Positions 7,153 through 14,743 of a DNA stretch of 28,332 nucleotides are shown piece after piece. The position numbers and the translations under genes were made by a program. Within the stretch, counting starts at the first letter, position 1. Each line of letters opens with the position of its first letter. Location: positions 1-28,332 of the forward strand of contig CBFGVX010000040.1 of NCBI GenBank assembly GCA_965652425.1, written 5' to 3'. This DNA comes from JANSXG01 sp965652425 (GTDB lineage Bacteria; Planctomycetota; Phycisphaerae; Phycisphaerales; UBA1924). The notes beneath the pieces are model-generated. The model was not told the DNA's origin. It saw nothing but the letters and a program-made list of their open reading frames with translations, and searched no databases.

Positions 7153-8058
7153 TCACCCCAGCGCCCGCACCACGAACACAGCCTTGTACATCCCCGCCAC
7201 CGCCTCCCGATCCACCACCTTCGGGGCAAACTTCGCGTTCAGCGGCTGCAGCCGGATCAACTCCTCCCCGTTCGCCCCGGTCTCGAAGAAGACCCGCTTG
7301 AAGGTCGTCTCGTCGTCGCGCTCCAGGCGCACGAAGCAGTCGCTGCCCGGCGTCGTGTCGGCCAGCGGCGAGAACACCACCAGATCGCCCTCGCGGTAGT
7401 CGGGCAGCATCGACTCGCCGCAGACCCGCGCGGCGAACGCGTCGGGGTCGGTCACGCCCGGCACGCTGACATACTCGTCGGCGATGCGGGCCGGGTAGCC
7501 GAGGTCGGTGAACTCCGTCGGGTAGCCCGCGGCGACCTTGTTGATGACCGGCACCTGCGCGGGAAGCACGCTCAGGCGCTCGATGCCCGCGGCGGCCCGG
7601 AGGGTCGCGCTGGGTCGCTTGGTCTGCTGGGCCGACGGGGATTCGTCGGAGGCATCGGACAATCGGCGCACGAGCGTGTGCAGCTCGCCGGTGCGGAACG
7701 CCTCGTCGAGCGCGCCGGTGCCGACCATGGCGCGGAGACGGTTCGCCGCGGCTTTGGTCTGGCTCTGGGAGTGTCGCATGCGCTCGACTTGGCGCTTGAC
7801 GGGTTCGGGCGTGGCGAGCCAGTCGGCGAGGGCGGTGAGCGATCCGGGCGGGATGGCCAGGGCGGATTCGAATCTCTCGAGCAGCGCGCGGGAGGGTGCG
7901 GTGTCGCGCCGGCCGTTCTCGATCTGGGAGAGGTAGCCCTTGGTGCAGCCGGTGCGCTCGGCGAGCTGCTGGAGCGTGAGCCCGGCCCGGTGGCGGGCCT
8001 CGCGCAGGCGCTGGCCGAGGAGGGCGGCGGAATGGTCGCTGGGAGGGTCGGGATTCAT
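7153..8058 (-). CDS. S24/LexA-like self-cleaving repressor with XRE-type HTH
   Basis: 301 residues, with the architecture of phage CI-type repressors. An XRE helix-turn-helix (about 14-70; LTLQQLAERTGCTKGYLSQIENG) is followed by a linker of about 100 residues and a C-terminal S24 peptidase fold. The Ser/Lys dyad is visible as GESMLPDYREGD (Ser216) and TTFKRV (Lys254). The predicted self-cleavage bond is Ala-Gly at 177-178 (VAAGYP). Such proteins repress promoters until RecA-stimulated autoproteolysis. The gene is divergent from the HTH/ATPase/terminase cassette, with an inverted repeat over the intervening promoter, the expected layout for a lysogeny switch. The frame is open far upstream (to 8817), but that extension crosses the promoter and an opposing gene. 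ATG 8058 is the sensible start despite a weak ribosome site. Confidence 0.9.
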   Translation of the reverse strand: MNPDPPSDHSAALLGQRLREARHRAGLTLQQLAERTGCTKGYLSQIENGRRDTAPSRALLERFESALAIPPGSLTALADWLATPEPVKRQVERMRHSQSQTKAAANRLRAMVGTGALDEAFRTGELHTLVRRLSDASDESPSAQQTKRPSATLRAAAGIERLSVLPAQVPVINKVAAGYPTEFTDLGYPARIADEYVSVPGVTDPDAFAARVCGESMLPDYREGDLVVFSPLADTTPGSDCFVRLERDDETTFKRVFFETGANGEELIRLQPLNAKFAPKVVDREAVAGMYKAVFVVRALG

Positions 8059-8103
8059 GGTCGCGGGTGGTGATTCGTGACGGTGTGGGGATAAGTGGGG
8101 CGC

Positions 8104-8136
8104 ATGTCCGCGTTGGTGCGGCGATTGTGCGGACAT
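8104..8136. promoter_or_regulatory. Inverted-repeat operator between repressor and HTH gene
   Basis: ATGTCCGC (8104-8111) and its exact inverse complement GCGGACAT (8129-8136), separated by 17 bp. The arms bracket the -35 element and touch the -10 element of the rightward promoter. The divergent S24 repressor is the natural candidate ligand. Confidence 0.65.
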
Positions 8137-8141
8137 ACTAT
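8113..8141 (+). promoter_or_regulatory. Rightward sigma70-like promoter of the terminase cassette
   Basis: TTGGTG (8113-8118), a 17-bp spacer and TACTAT (8136-8141), embedded in the inverted repeat. The predicted start near 8148 leaves a leader of about 90 nt, ending in AGGA 7 nt before the ATG at 8236. Confidence 0.55.
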
Positions 8142-8235
8142 CAAAATCCAAACAAGTGACTTGGCGCGGACGGGATGCGGCGGCACACTGGTGCCGTCCC
8201 CTGAGTTTACTCAATATCAAACACAGGAATAGCCC

Positions 8236-8934
8236 ATGGTTCAAGTCACCCGATACATTCCGGAAAATACCCGTGTTTACTATAGAAAATCGGAGTCTAC
8301 CAAGCGGTGCAACTCCGCCGAGATCTCCTCCGGACCCTCGCCGGGGGCCTCGGCCCGCCCCGCAAAGCCCCATCCCGATCCGTCCAGCGTACCCGAACGC
8401 GGCGGGCCTCCCGATCCGCCGGTGACGACAGCGTGTCACCGGTCGCGTGAGCGTTTGGGTCAGCCCGGTCTCGACCTCTCCATCGCTCTGGACCTGCGTC
8501 GCCTGCAGCCCGAGCCCGTGGTCGAGGCGGTCCTGACGCTGGCGCGGCATGTCGGGCGGGGCGAGCGGATGCTGGTCGAGGCGGTCCTGCGGGACGGTCA
8601 CACGCTCCACGCCCTGGCGGAGATGTCCGGCGAGCGTCCGAGGGCGCTGCGCCGGCGCTACCGGCGGGTGGTGCAGCGCCTGATCCAGCACCGCTTCGCG
8701 TTCGTCGCCGCCCACGCCCGGACCTGGCCGGATCGACGCCGGCTGGTCGGCACGCTGCACATCCTTCGCGGCCGAACGATCCGCGAGACGGCACGGTGCC
8801 TGGGCCTGACCGAGCACGCCACGCGTCGCGAGCTGAGCGTGATCGACGGCCTGCTCGAGGAATACGAGGCCGACTCCGAAACCCTGCTCTCCTCACTCAC
8901 CGACACCCCCCGTCCCTTCACACCCGAAAGCTGA
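8236..8934 (+). CDS. Double helix-turn-helix regulator (sigma region 4-like), phage-type
   Basis: 232 residues. After a basic and Pro-rich N-terminal ~70 residues come two helical segments that each look like a helix-turn-helix. The first (about 105-150) contains RDGHTLHALAEMSGERPRAL. The second (about 165-210) contains RGRTIRETARCLGLTEHATR, spaced like sigma region 4. It probably binds DNA and may activate late or packaging genes, but the exact family is not recognised. The start is supported by AGGA 7 nt upstream. The first ~20 codons are AT-richer than the rest, so the true N-terminus could lie further in. It is first in a rightward operon under the inverted-repeat promoter and ends 6 nt before the ABC-GNAT gene. 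Confidence 0.65.
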   Translation: MVQVTRYIPENTRVYYRKSESTKRCNSAEISSGPSPGASARPAKPHPDPSSVPERGGPPDPPVTTACHRSRERLGQPGLDLSIALDLRRLQPEPVVEAVLTLARHVGRGERMLVEAVLRDGHTLHALAEMSGERPRALRRRYRRVVQRLIQHRFAFVAAHARTWPDRRRLVGTLHILRGRTIRETARCLGLTEHATRRELSVIDGLLEEYEADSETLLSSLTDTPRPFTPES

Positions 8935-8940
8935 ACCACC

Positions 8941-10392
8941 ATGCATACCACCCTCACCGTCGCGCGCTGCGCGCCCGCTGTCCCCGCGCCCACCCGTCTC
9001 GCCTGCGACGCCGCGGCGGCGTTCGGGATCACCCTCGACGACCTCCCGAAGCGCGACGCCGCGCCCCTGCAACTCGACCTCGCGCCCGGCTCGCTGACCG
9101 TGCTCACCGGCGCGAGCGGGAGCGGCAAGTCCACCCTGCGCGCCGACATCCAGCGCTCGTTCACCGAATCGCACCTGCCCATGCCCGCGTCGATCGTCGA
9201 TCCGCAGACGCTGCGCCCCGGCTCGCGCTCCTGCCTCGACCTGCTCGGCGGACGCGCGAAGTCCGTCGATCGCGCGCTCGAACGCCTCGCGCAGTGCGGC
9301 CTCGCCGACGCAAGCGCCATCACCGCCCGAGCGTGCTCGCTCAGCGACGGCCAGCGCGAGCGCCTGCTGCTGGCGCTGGCCATGCAGCGCGCTGAGCGCC
9401 TCGGGCGGAGGATGCCGGTGCTGCTATCTATAGACGAACTCGGTGCTCGGGTGGACGAGAGCACCGCCCGTTCGGTCGCGCGGTGCCTGCGCCGGTGGCT
9501 CGGGCGTGCTCACGAGGCCGGGCTGAACTGCCGCGTGCTCGTGACGACGCACCGGCGTGCTGCACTCGACCAGCTCCGCCCGGCGACGCTGGTGCGCCTG
9601 TCCGATCTGGGCGAGGCGTCGGTGTCGCGCGAGGAGCGTGCAGCGCCCGACTTCGGTGAGCTGTACGCCATCGAGCGCGGCAGCCGCGCGGATCTGCGTG
9701 CCCTCGCGCCACTGCACTACCGGCCCGGCGCTCCGGCGACGATCGCGCGCGTGCTGCGCTGCATCGACCGCTCCACGGGCGAAACGGCGGGCGTGCTCAG
9801 CGTGAGTCTGTCCACGCTCAACGGACGATGGCGCGAACTGGCCTGGCCGGGTCGGTACACGAGCGCCGACCGCCGGTCCGATGCGCAGCGCCTGTGCGCG
9901 GAAGTCCGCTGCATCTCGCGCGTGATCGTGTCGCCGGCGCACCGCTCGATGGGCGTGGCGCGCGAACTGATCCGCGCGTACCTCGCCGAGCCGCTGACGG
10001 TGCGCACGGAGGCCGTGAGCGCGATGGGGCGGATCTCGCCGATCTTCGAACGGGCCGGGATGACGGCGCACTCGCTCGAACCCGCGGCCCGCCACCGTCG
10101 CCTGATGCATGCGTTCGAGCATGTCGGCATCGCCCGGTGGCGCCTCGCGCAGCCGAGCGTGCTGGAGCCGCGCCTGCACACGCTTTCGATCTCCGATCAC
10201 TGCTTCATCCGCACCGAACTGTCACTATGGGCGAACGCGACGCGGGCGACGCGTCGGTTCACCGATGCGCCGCTCAGCGCGCAGCTGGCCGTCGCCTGCC
10301 GCGCGATCAGCGCGAGGCCGGTGGCGTACACGCATGATGCGAAAGGTCCTTCTCCCCTTGAGGGAGAAGGTGGCCGCGAAGCGGACGGATGA
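8941..10392 (+). CDS. ABC-type ATPase fused to a GNAT acetyltransferase (COG2401-like)
   Basis: 483 residues with two domains. Residues about 30-215 form an ABC ATPase without membrane segments: Walker A GASGSGKST (57-65), signature LSDGQ (134-138), Walker B LLSIDEL with D165/E166, and switch His204 (TTH). Residues about 240-400 resemble a GNAT acetyltransferase, with motif A as ISRVIVSPAHRSMGVARELI (325-344) containing the RxxGxA acetyl-CoA loop, and a late EVxxMG...FERAGM segment. COG2401 proteins share this order; their function is unknown. The last ~16 codons (KGPSPLEGEGGREADG) and the stop are read from a dispersed repeat, so the native C-terminus was probably altered. The neighbouring terminase suggests a role in DNA handling or packaging, which is inference. 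Confidence 0.82.
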   Translation: MHTTLTVARCAPAVPAPTRLACDAAAAFGITLDDLPKRDAAPLQLDLAPGSLTVLTGASGSGKSTLRADIQRSFTESHLPMPASIVDPQTLRPGSRSCLDLLGGRAKSVDRALERLAQCGLADASAITARACSLSDGQRERLLLALAMQRAERLGRRMPVLLSIDELGARVDESTARSVARCLRRWLGRAHEAGLNCRVLVTTHRRAALDQLRPATLVRLSDLGEASVSREERAAPDFGELYAIERGSRADLRALAPLHYRPGAPATIARVLRCIDRSTGETAGVLSVSLSTLNGRWRELAWPGRYTSADRRSDAQRLCAEVRCISRVIVSPAHRSMGVARELIRAYLAEPLTVRTEAVSAMGRISPIFERAGMTAHSLEPAARHRRLMHAFEHVGIARWRLAQPSVLEPRLHTLSISDHCFIRTELSLWANATRATRRFTDAPLSAQLAVACRAISARPVAYTHDAKGPSPLEGEGGREADG

Positions 10393-10490
10393 GGGGGCGG
10401 TCCGAAGCTTCCGGCTGATTCGTTTCGCGATTGACGCTCGCACCTTCGGTGCGAACCCCTCACCCCAACCCTCTCCCTCAAGGGGAGAGG
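10348..10490. repeat. Pair of inverted dispersed repeats inside the cassette
   Basis: A left element (10348-10397: CCTTCTCCCC, TTGAGGGAG, GGCCGCgaaGCGGaC, GATGAGGGGG) faces a right element (10453-10490: CCCCTCACCCC, CTCTCCCTCAAGGGGAGAG). A GCACCttcGGTGC hairpin lies next to the right element. The left element overlaps the end of the ABC-GNAT gene and provides its stop. The same paired layout recurs, reversed, at 18175-18308. Confidence 0.8.
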
Positions 10491-10521
10491 GAGCCAGAAC
10501 CACGAACAAGGAACAAATCCC

Positions 10522-10860
10522 ATGCCCAACCTCACCATTGCTTCCCATCAACTCCGTCATATCGATCTTCCCTCGGTTCCCGAATCGGAAGCCGAGACCG
10601 CGCTGAACATCGCCCGTGCTCGCACGCTCGCCTCCGTGCGCCTGCTGAACGCGCTCGAGACCGGCGAAGCGCTCGCGCCAGCCGCGCTGAAACTGTGCAT
10701 CGACACGCTCAAGCTGTCGGTCGATCGCAGCGCTGCGCCCAAGGCCAGCACCGACCACGCCGCCATCGCCCCCGAACTGCAGCGCACGCTGGAGAAAATC
10801 CTGCGCTTCGCCGGTGACGCGTTCGCCGCGGCGACCGACCCGGAAGGGAGCGCGTCATGA
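10522..10860 (+). CDS. Small helical protein upstream of terminase; possible small-subunit analogue
   Basis: 112 residues, predicted mostly α-helical: helices around 21-48 (SEAETALNIARARTLASVRL), 53-70 and 85-105. It has no Cys, transmembrane or catalytic motif. AAGGAA lies about 8 nt before the ATG. The stop overlaps the terminase ATG (ATGA), which means coupled translation. Position and size match small terminase subunits, which sit directly before TerL and recognise DNA, but no helix-turn-helix is obvious and similarity cannot be shown by eye. Treat it as hypothetical. Confidence 0.7.
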   Translation: MPNLTIASHQLRHIDLPSVPESEAETALNIARARTLASVRLLNALETGEALAPAALKLCIDTLKLSVDRSAAPKASTDHAAIAPELQRTLEKILRFAGDAFAAATDPEGSAS

Positions 10861-12338
10861 GCCGCGTTCCGCTTCCGCAACTGTCCGATGCGTCGTCCGA
10901 ATCGCTGCACGCCGCATTGCGCGAGCACCGGCCCGGCTGCGCCGATGCGCTGCACGGCTGGGTCGCGGGCGCGCTCGGCGTGGTTGTGCCCCGGCACGCG
11001 CTCACGCCGGGCAGCGCTGCGCCGTTCGAGTATCTGCGCCACGCGTTCTTCGAGGACGCCTCGCCCCGCGACTGCGTGGTGTGGGCGGCCCGCGGCTCGG
11101 GCAAGACCTTCTACGCCGCGCTCGCGACCGCGCTCGACCTCGCGTTCAAGCCGGGGATCGAGGTGAAGATCCTCGGCGGCTCGCTCCAGCAGTCGGCGCG
11201 GATGCACCAGCACCTGCGCGACCTGCTGGCCCGCCCGGTGCTGTCGGCGCTCGTCGAGAGCGTGACCGACCGGCGGGTGGTCCTGAAGAACGGCTCGGTC
11301 GCCGAGATTCTCGCGCAGTCCGAGCGGGCGGTCCGCGGCTCGCGCCCGCAGAAGCTCCGCTGCGATGAGGTCGAATTGTTCGACCCCGAGGTCTGGCAGG
11401 CCGCGCAGTTCGTCACGCGCTCCAAGCGCTGCGGCGTGGCGGTGCGGGCCTCCATCGAAGCGCTCAGCACCTGGCACCGGCCCCACGGGCTGATGCGCGA
11501 ACTCGTCGAGTCGGCGGGGTCATCGCGACGGCTCATGCGCTGGGGCGTGATCGATGTACTCGAGTGTTGCCCACCGGAGGAAGACTGCGCCTCCTGCGTG
11601 CTGCAGCCGGAGTGCGCTGGGCGTGCGAAGCGCGCGAGCGGCCACCTGACCATTGCTGACGCGCGGGTGATGAAGCAGCGGGCCGACCGGGCGGGCTGGC
11701 GCGCGGAGATGCTGTGCGAGAAGCCCGGCCGGCGCAGCGCGGTGCTGCCCGAGTTCGAGCGCGAGACGCATGTCGTGCGCGATGCCCCCGATCCGCGCGC
11801 CGACCTCCCCGGCCTGCGCTGGATCGCCGGCATGGACCTCGGCCTGCGATCGCCGACCGTGCTGCTGCTCGCAGCGGTCGATGAGACCGGCACGGTCACG
11901 ATCGTCGACGAGCACTGCGCATCGGGGATCGTCTTGAGCGAGCATCTGGAGCGCGTGCTGGCGCGGGGTTGGCGGGTGCAGTGGGTTGGGGTCGATCCCG
12001 CCGCGGGCCAGCGGAGCTTGCAGACGGGCCTGTCGGATACGCAGGCGATGCGCCGGATGGGCTTTGCGGTGCGCACGCGCCGGCTCGCGCTGGACGACGG
12101 GCTGCGCCTGATCCGCACGCGCCTGGCCCCGGCGGGCGGTTCGTCGACACTGCGGATCCACGAGCGCTGCGTGCGTCTGATCGAGTCGATCGAGGCGTAC
12201 CGGTATCCCGATGATGAGCCGGGAGCGCACCCGGTGAAGGACGGCAACGACCACGCGGTGGACGCGCTGCGATATCTGCTGTCGGTGCTGGACGGCCCGA
12301 GCGCGGAGCCGCCGCGGGTGAGGAGGTGGAGCCGGTGA
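10857..12338 (+). CDS. Terminase large-subunit-like ATPase/nuclease
   Basis: 493 residues. The ATPase part has a Walker A-like AARGSGKT (77-84) and a Walker B/catalytic acid at LRCDEVELFD (168-176, D170-E171). The RNase H-like nuclease part shows the three expected acidic positions: GMDLGLRS (D327), VGVDPAAG (D380) and the C-terminal DGNDHAVDALRYLL (D465/D469), the usual TerL ending. Between them lies a cysteine cluster (C237, C238, C244, C247, C253: CCPPEEDCASCVLQPEC) that could bind zinc or an iron-sulphur cluster and is not part of classical TerL cores. All motifs look intact. In phages the protein packages DNA into capsids. Here no portal, protease or capsid gene follows, since the next gene is metG, so its present role is open. 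Confidence 0.85.
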   Translation: MSRVPLPQLSDASSESLHAALREHRPGCADALHGWVAGALGVVVPRHALTPGSAAPFEYLRHAFFEDASPRDCVVWAARGSGKTFYAALATALDLAFKPGIEVKILGGSLQQSARMHQHLRDLLARPVLSALVESVTDRRVVLKNGSVAEILAQSERAVRGSRPQKLRCDEVELFDPEVWQAAQFVTRSKRCGVAVRASIEALSTWHRPHGLMRELVESAGSSRRLMRWGVIDVLECCPPEEDCASCVLQPECAGRAKRASGHLTIADARVMKQRADRAGWRAEMLCEKPGRRSAVLPEFERETHVVRDAPDPRADLPGLRWIAGMDLGLRSPTVLLLAAVDETGTVTIVDEHCASGIVLSEHLERVLARGWRVQWVGVDPAAGQRSLQTGLSDTQAMRRMGFAVRTRRLALDDGLRLIRTRLAPAGGSSTLRIHERCVRLIESIEAYRYPDDEPGAHPVKDGNDHAVDALRYLLSVLDGPSAEPPRVRRWSR

Positions 12339-12362
12339 GGGGGGCGGGGAGCAGAGTTTAGG

Positions 12363-12428
12363 TGGGTGGCATGGCGACGCGAAGCTTGGCTATGCCACGC
12401 TCTGCGTTCATGCCACCCATGCCACCCA
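12363..12428. repeat. Inverted repeat between terminase and metG
   Basis: TGGGTGGCATG (12363-12373) pairs with CATGCCACCCA (12409-12419), and the right arm is repeated directly at 12418-12428. The loop is 35 nt with further self-complementarity. It separates the cassette from metG and may act as a transcription barrier. Confidence 0.6.
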
Positions 12429-12438
12429 TCTCAGCCCG

Positions 12439-12444
12439 TACAAT
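12439..12444 (+). promoter_or_regulatory. Putative -10 box of metG, leaderless
   Basis: TACAAT, a good -10 match, ends 6 nt before the ATG at 12451. No Shine-Dalgarno is possible in the gap, and the -35 is unclear. Confidence 0.5.
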
Positions 12445-12450
12445 CCCCGC

Positions 12451-14100
12451 ATGACCAGTTCCGCCATCACCGAGGGCGCCGGGCGCCCGTTCTATGTCAC
12501 CACGCCGATCTACTATGTCAACGACCGCCCGCATGTGGGGTCGTGCTACACCACGATCGTGGCCGATTGCATCGCGCGATTCATGCGTCTGGCCGGGCGG
12601 GATGTGTTCTATCTGACCGGGACCGACGAGCACGGGCAGAAGGTTGAGAAATCCGCCGCCGAGAAGGGGAAAACGCCCCAGCAGTTGGCCGACGAGAACG
12701 CAAAGCACTTCCGCGAGGCGTTCGAGTTCATCGGCTCCACCCACGACGACTTCATCCGCACCACCGAGCTCCGGCACGAGAAGCAGGTGCAGGCGGCGCT
12801 GAAGCTGCTCATCGACTCGGGGGACATCTACCTCGGCGAGTTCGAGGGCTGGTACGACGAGGGGCAGGAGGAGTATGTCACCGAGAACCAGGCCCGCGAG
12901 CGCGACTACACGGCGTTCAACGGCCGGCCGCTGGTGAAGGCGACGGAGAAGAACTACTACTTCCGGCTGACGAAGTACTGGGACCGTGTGCGGAAGCTGA
13001 TCGAGGAGAACGAGGCGTTCGTGCGTCCGGCGGGCAAGCGGAGCGAGGTGCTGGGGCGGCTGAAGGACGAGGCGCGGGATGTGCCGATCAGCCGCACGAA
13101 CTTCTCGTGGGGCATCCCGGTGCCGGGCGACGAGCAGCATGTGACCTATGTGTGGATCGATGCGCTGATGAACTACATGACCGCGCTCGGCAGGATCGAT
13201 GAGGCCCACGGCGGCGTGGGGGACAGCCGCGCGAAGTACTGGGACGGCTCGGGCGAGGTGGTGCACCTGATCGGCAAGGAGATCCTGTGGTTCCACGCGG
13301 TGATCTGGCCCGCGCTGATCATGGCCCTCGAGGACGCGGGGCGGGATGATCTGAAGCTGCCGACGACGGTGTACGCGCACTCGTTCTGGATCCGCGAGGG
13401 CAAGAAGATGTCCAAGACGCTGGGCAACTTCATCGACCTCGAGACGATCCACGCCTACTGCGACCGCTTCGGGCTGGATGCGTTCCGCTGGTACATGCTC
13501 ACGCAGGGGCCGCTGAGCGCGACGGACGCGGACTTCGCCTACGAGCACTTCGTGGAGGTGTACAACGCGGACCTGGCCAACGGCTTCGGCAACGCGCACT
13601 CGCGCGTGACGAACATGATCGCCAAGTATTTCGATGGTGCGGTGCCGCGACCGGAGGAGAGCGCTGACTTCGGTGTGGACTGGGGCGCGACGATCGCGCA
13701 GAAGACCAGCGAAGCGGTCAGCGCGATGGGGGCGGTCGATGTGGCCGGCGCGCTCAAGGCGGGGCTGGGCGTCTCGAACGCGGTGGACCTGTTCATCAAC
13801 GAGACCGCGCCGTTCCGGCTGGCGAAGGACGAGGCGAACCTACCTCGGGTCGGCACGATCCTGTACCAGTGCGCGGAGGCGCTGCGGATCGCGGCGGTCC
13901 TGATGCGCCCGGCCATGCCCGGCGCGATGGACGCGGCCATCGAGCGCCTGGGCGCTCCGATCCGCGAGGGCCAGACGCTGCAGGAACTGACGCGCTGGGG
14001 GCTGCTGCGCCCCGGCACGCCGGTCGAGAAGGGCGATGCGCTGTTCCCGCGGGCGGACGCGAAGGAGCCCGAGCCGTCGGGCGCGAAGTCGGGGGCCTGA
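12451..14100 (+). CDS. metG: Methionine--tRNA ligase
   Basis: 549 residues. It is a cytoplasmic class I synthetase that charges tRNA-Met with methionine. The HIGH-type motif is PHVGS (27-31) inside TTPIYYVNDRPHVGS, and the KMSKS-type motif is KMSKT (319-323). The connective-peptide segment (GWYDEGQEEYVTENQ, 133-147) lacks the paired cysteines seen in zinc-containing MetRS, so this is a zinc-free form. The C-terminal EMAP/Trbp111-like tRNA-binding domain found in many longer MetRS is absent; the protein ends in a short Pro/Ala/Glu-rich tail. The stop shares one base with the next gene's ATG (TGATG), so the DUF2007 protein is co-translated. The promoter appears leaderless. Confidence 0.97.
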   Translation: MTSSAITEGAGRPFYVTTPIYYVNDRPHVGSCYTTIVADCIARFMRLAGRDVFYLTGTDEHGQKVEKSAAEKGKTPQQLADENAKHFREAFEFIGSTHDDFIRTTELRHEKQVQAALKLLIDSGDIYLGEFEGWYDEGQEEYVTENQARERDYTAFNGRPLVKATEKNYYFRLTKYWDRVRKLIEENEAFVRPAGKRSEVLGRLKDEARDVPISRTNFSWGIPVPGDEQHVTYVWIDALMNYMTALGRIDEAHGGVGDSRAKYWDGSGEVVHLIGKEILWFHAVIWPALIMALEDAGRDDLKLPTTVYAHSFWIREGKKMSKTLGNFIDLETIHAYCDRFGLDAFRWYMLTQGPLSATDADFAYEHFVEVYNADLANGFGNAHSRVTNMIAKYFDGAVPRPEESADFGVDWGATIAQKTSEAVSAMGAVDVAGALKAGLGVSNAVDLFINETAPFRLAKDEANLPRVGTILYQCAEALRIAAVLMRPAMPGAMDAAIERLGAPIREGQTLQELTRWGLLRPGTPVEKGDALFPRADAKEPEPSGAKSGA

Positions 14101-14705
14101 TGCACCTGGTGCGCCGATTCCAGAGGATCTTCGAGGCGGAGTCGATGGCGACCGCGCTGCGCGAGCAGGGGATCAACTGCGCGGTGGTGGGGCATCACAC
14201 GCAGGCGGCCATCGGTATGGAGGGCGGCAAGCTGCCGTGGTTCGGCTACGACCTGGTCGTGCTGCGCAAGCAGGATGTCGAGTCGGCGAAGGAGATGATC
14301 CGCGAACTGGAGGCTGACCTCGTCGAGCCGGAGGAGGGCTGGGAGGACGCGTCGCGCCCGGACCTGTCGCTGCTGGAGGGCATGGGGATCGTGGTGCGCT
14401 GCCAGTCGTGCGAGCTCGCGCTGCCGCTGGATGAAACTCTCGAAGAGTGCCCGGCGTGCCACGCGCCGGTGGATGTGGTGGACCTGCTGGTGAAGGCGCA
14501 CGGTCCGGAGGCGCTCGACGCGTGCTACGGCGTGGAATCACCGGGATCGGGGCCGTCGCCGATGGCGGCTCCCGAGCGTGACTACGATCCCGCGCTGGTC
14601 CGCCTGCCGTGCGCCGGGTGCGGGGCGATGCTCGGCGAGGGGATCAGCGGGCGCTGCCCGTCCTGCGGCACGCTCTTCGACAAACGGGACATGCTCGGGC
14701 GCTGA
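14100..14705 (+). CDS. DUF2007-like protein with two C-terminal zinc ribbons
   Basis: 201 residues. The N-terminal ~75 residues (MHLVRRFQRIFEAESMATAL... YDLVVLRKQDVESAKEMI) match the small DUF2007 'signal transducing' fold, which is related to PII-like ferredoxin folds. Two zinc ribbons follow: CQSC...CPAC (about 101-121) and CAGC...CPSC (about 171-190). The role is unknown; zinc ribbons often mediate protein or nucleic acid contacts. The start ATG overlaps the metG stop by one base. This pairing may matter for translation control or may be only operon economy. The in-frame open region upstream to 13869 lies within metG and is not used. Confidence 0.75.
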   Translation: MHLVRRFQRIFEAESMATALREQGINCAVVGHHTQAAIGMEGGKLPWFGYDLVVLRKQDVESAKEMIRELEADLVEPEEGWEDASRPDLSLLEGMGIVVRCQSCELALPLDETLEECPACHAPVDVVDLLVKAHGPEALDACYGVESPGSGPSPMAAPERDYDPALVRLPCAGCGAMLGEGISGRCPSCGTLFDKRDMLGR

Positions 14706-14743
14706 GCGCGCCCGCGGAACGCTTCGGAAGGAATCGAACCGAT

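Noticed and set aside
8059..8817. 253-residue N-terminal extension of the S24 repressor
   Set aside because: It would run through the divergent promoter and inverted repeat and antisense to the HTH gene. The repressor HTH starts normally just after ATG 8058.
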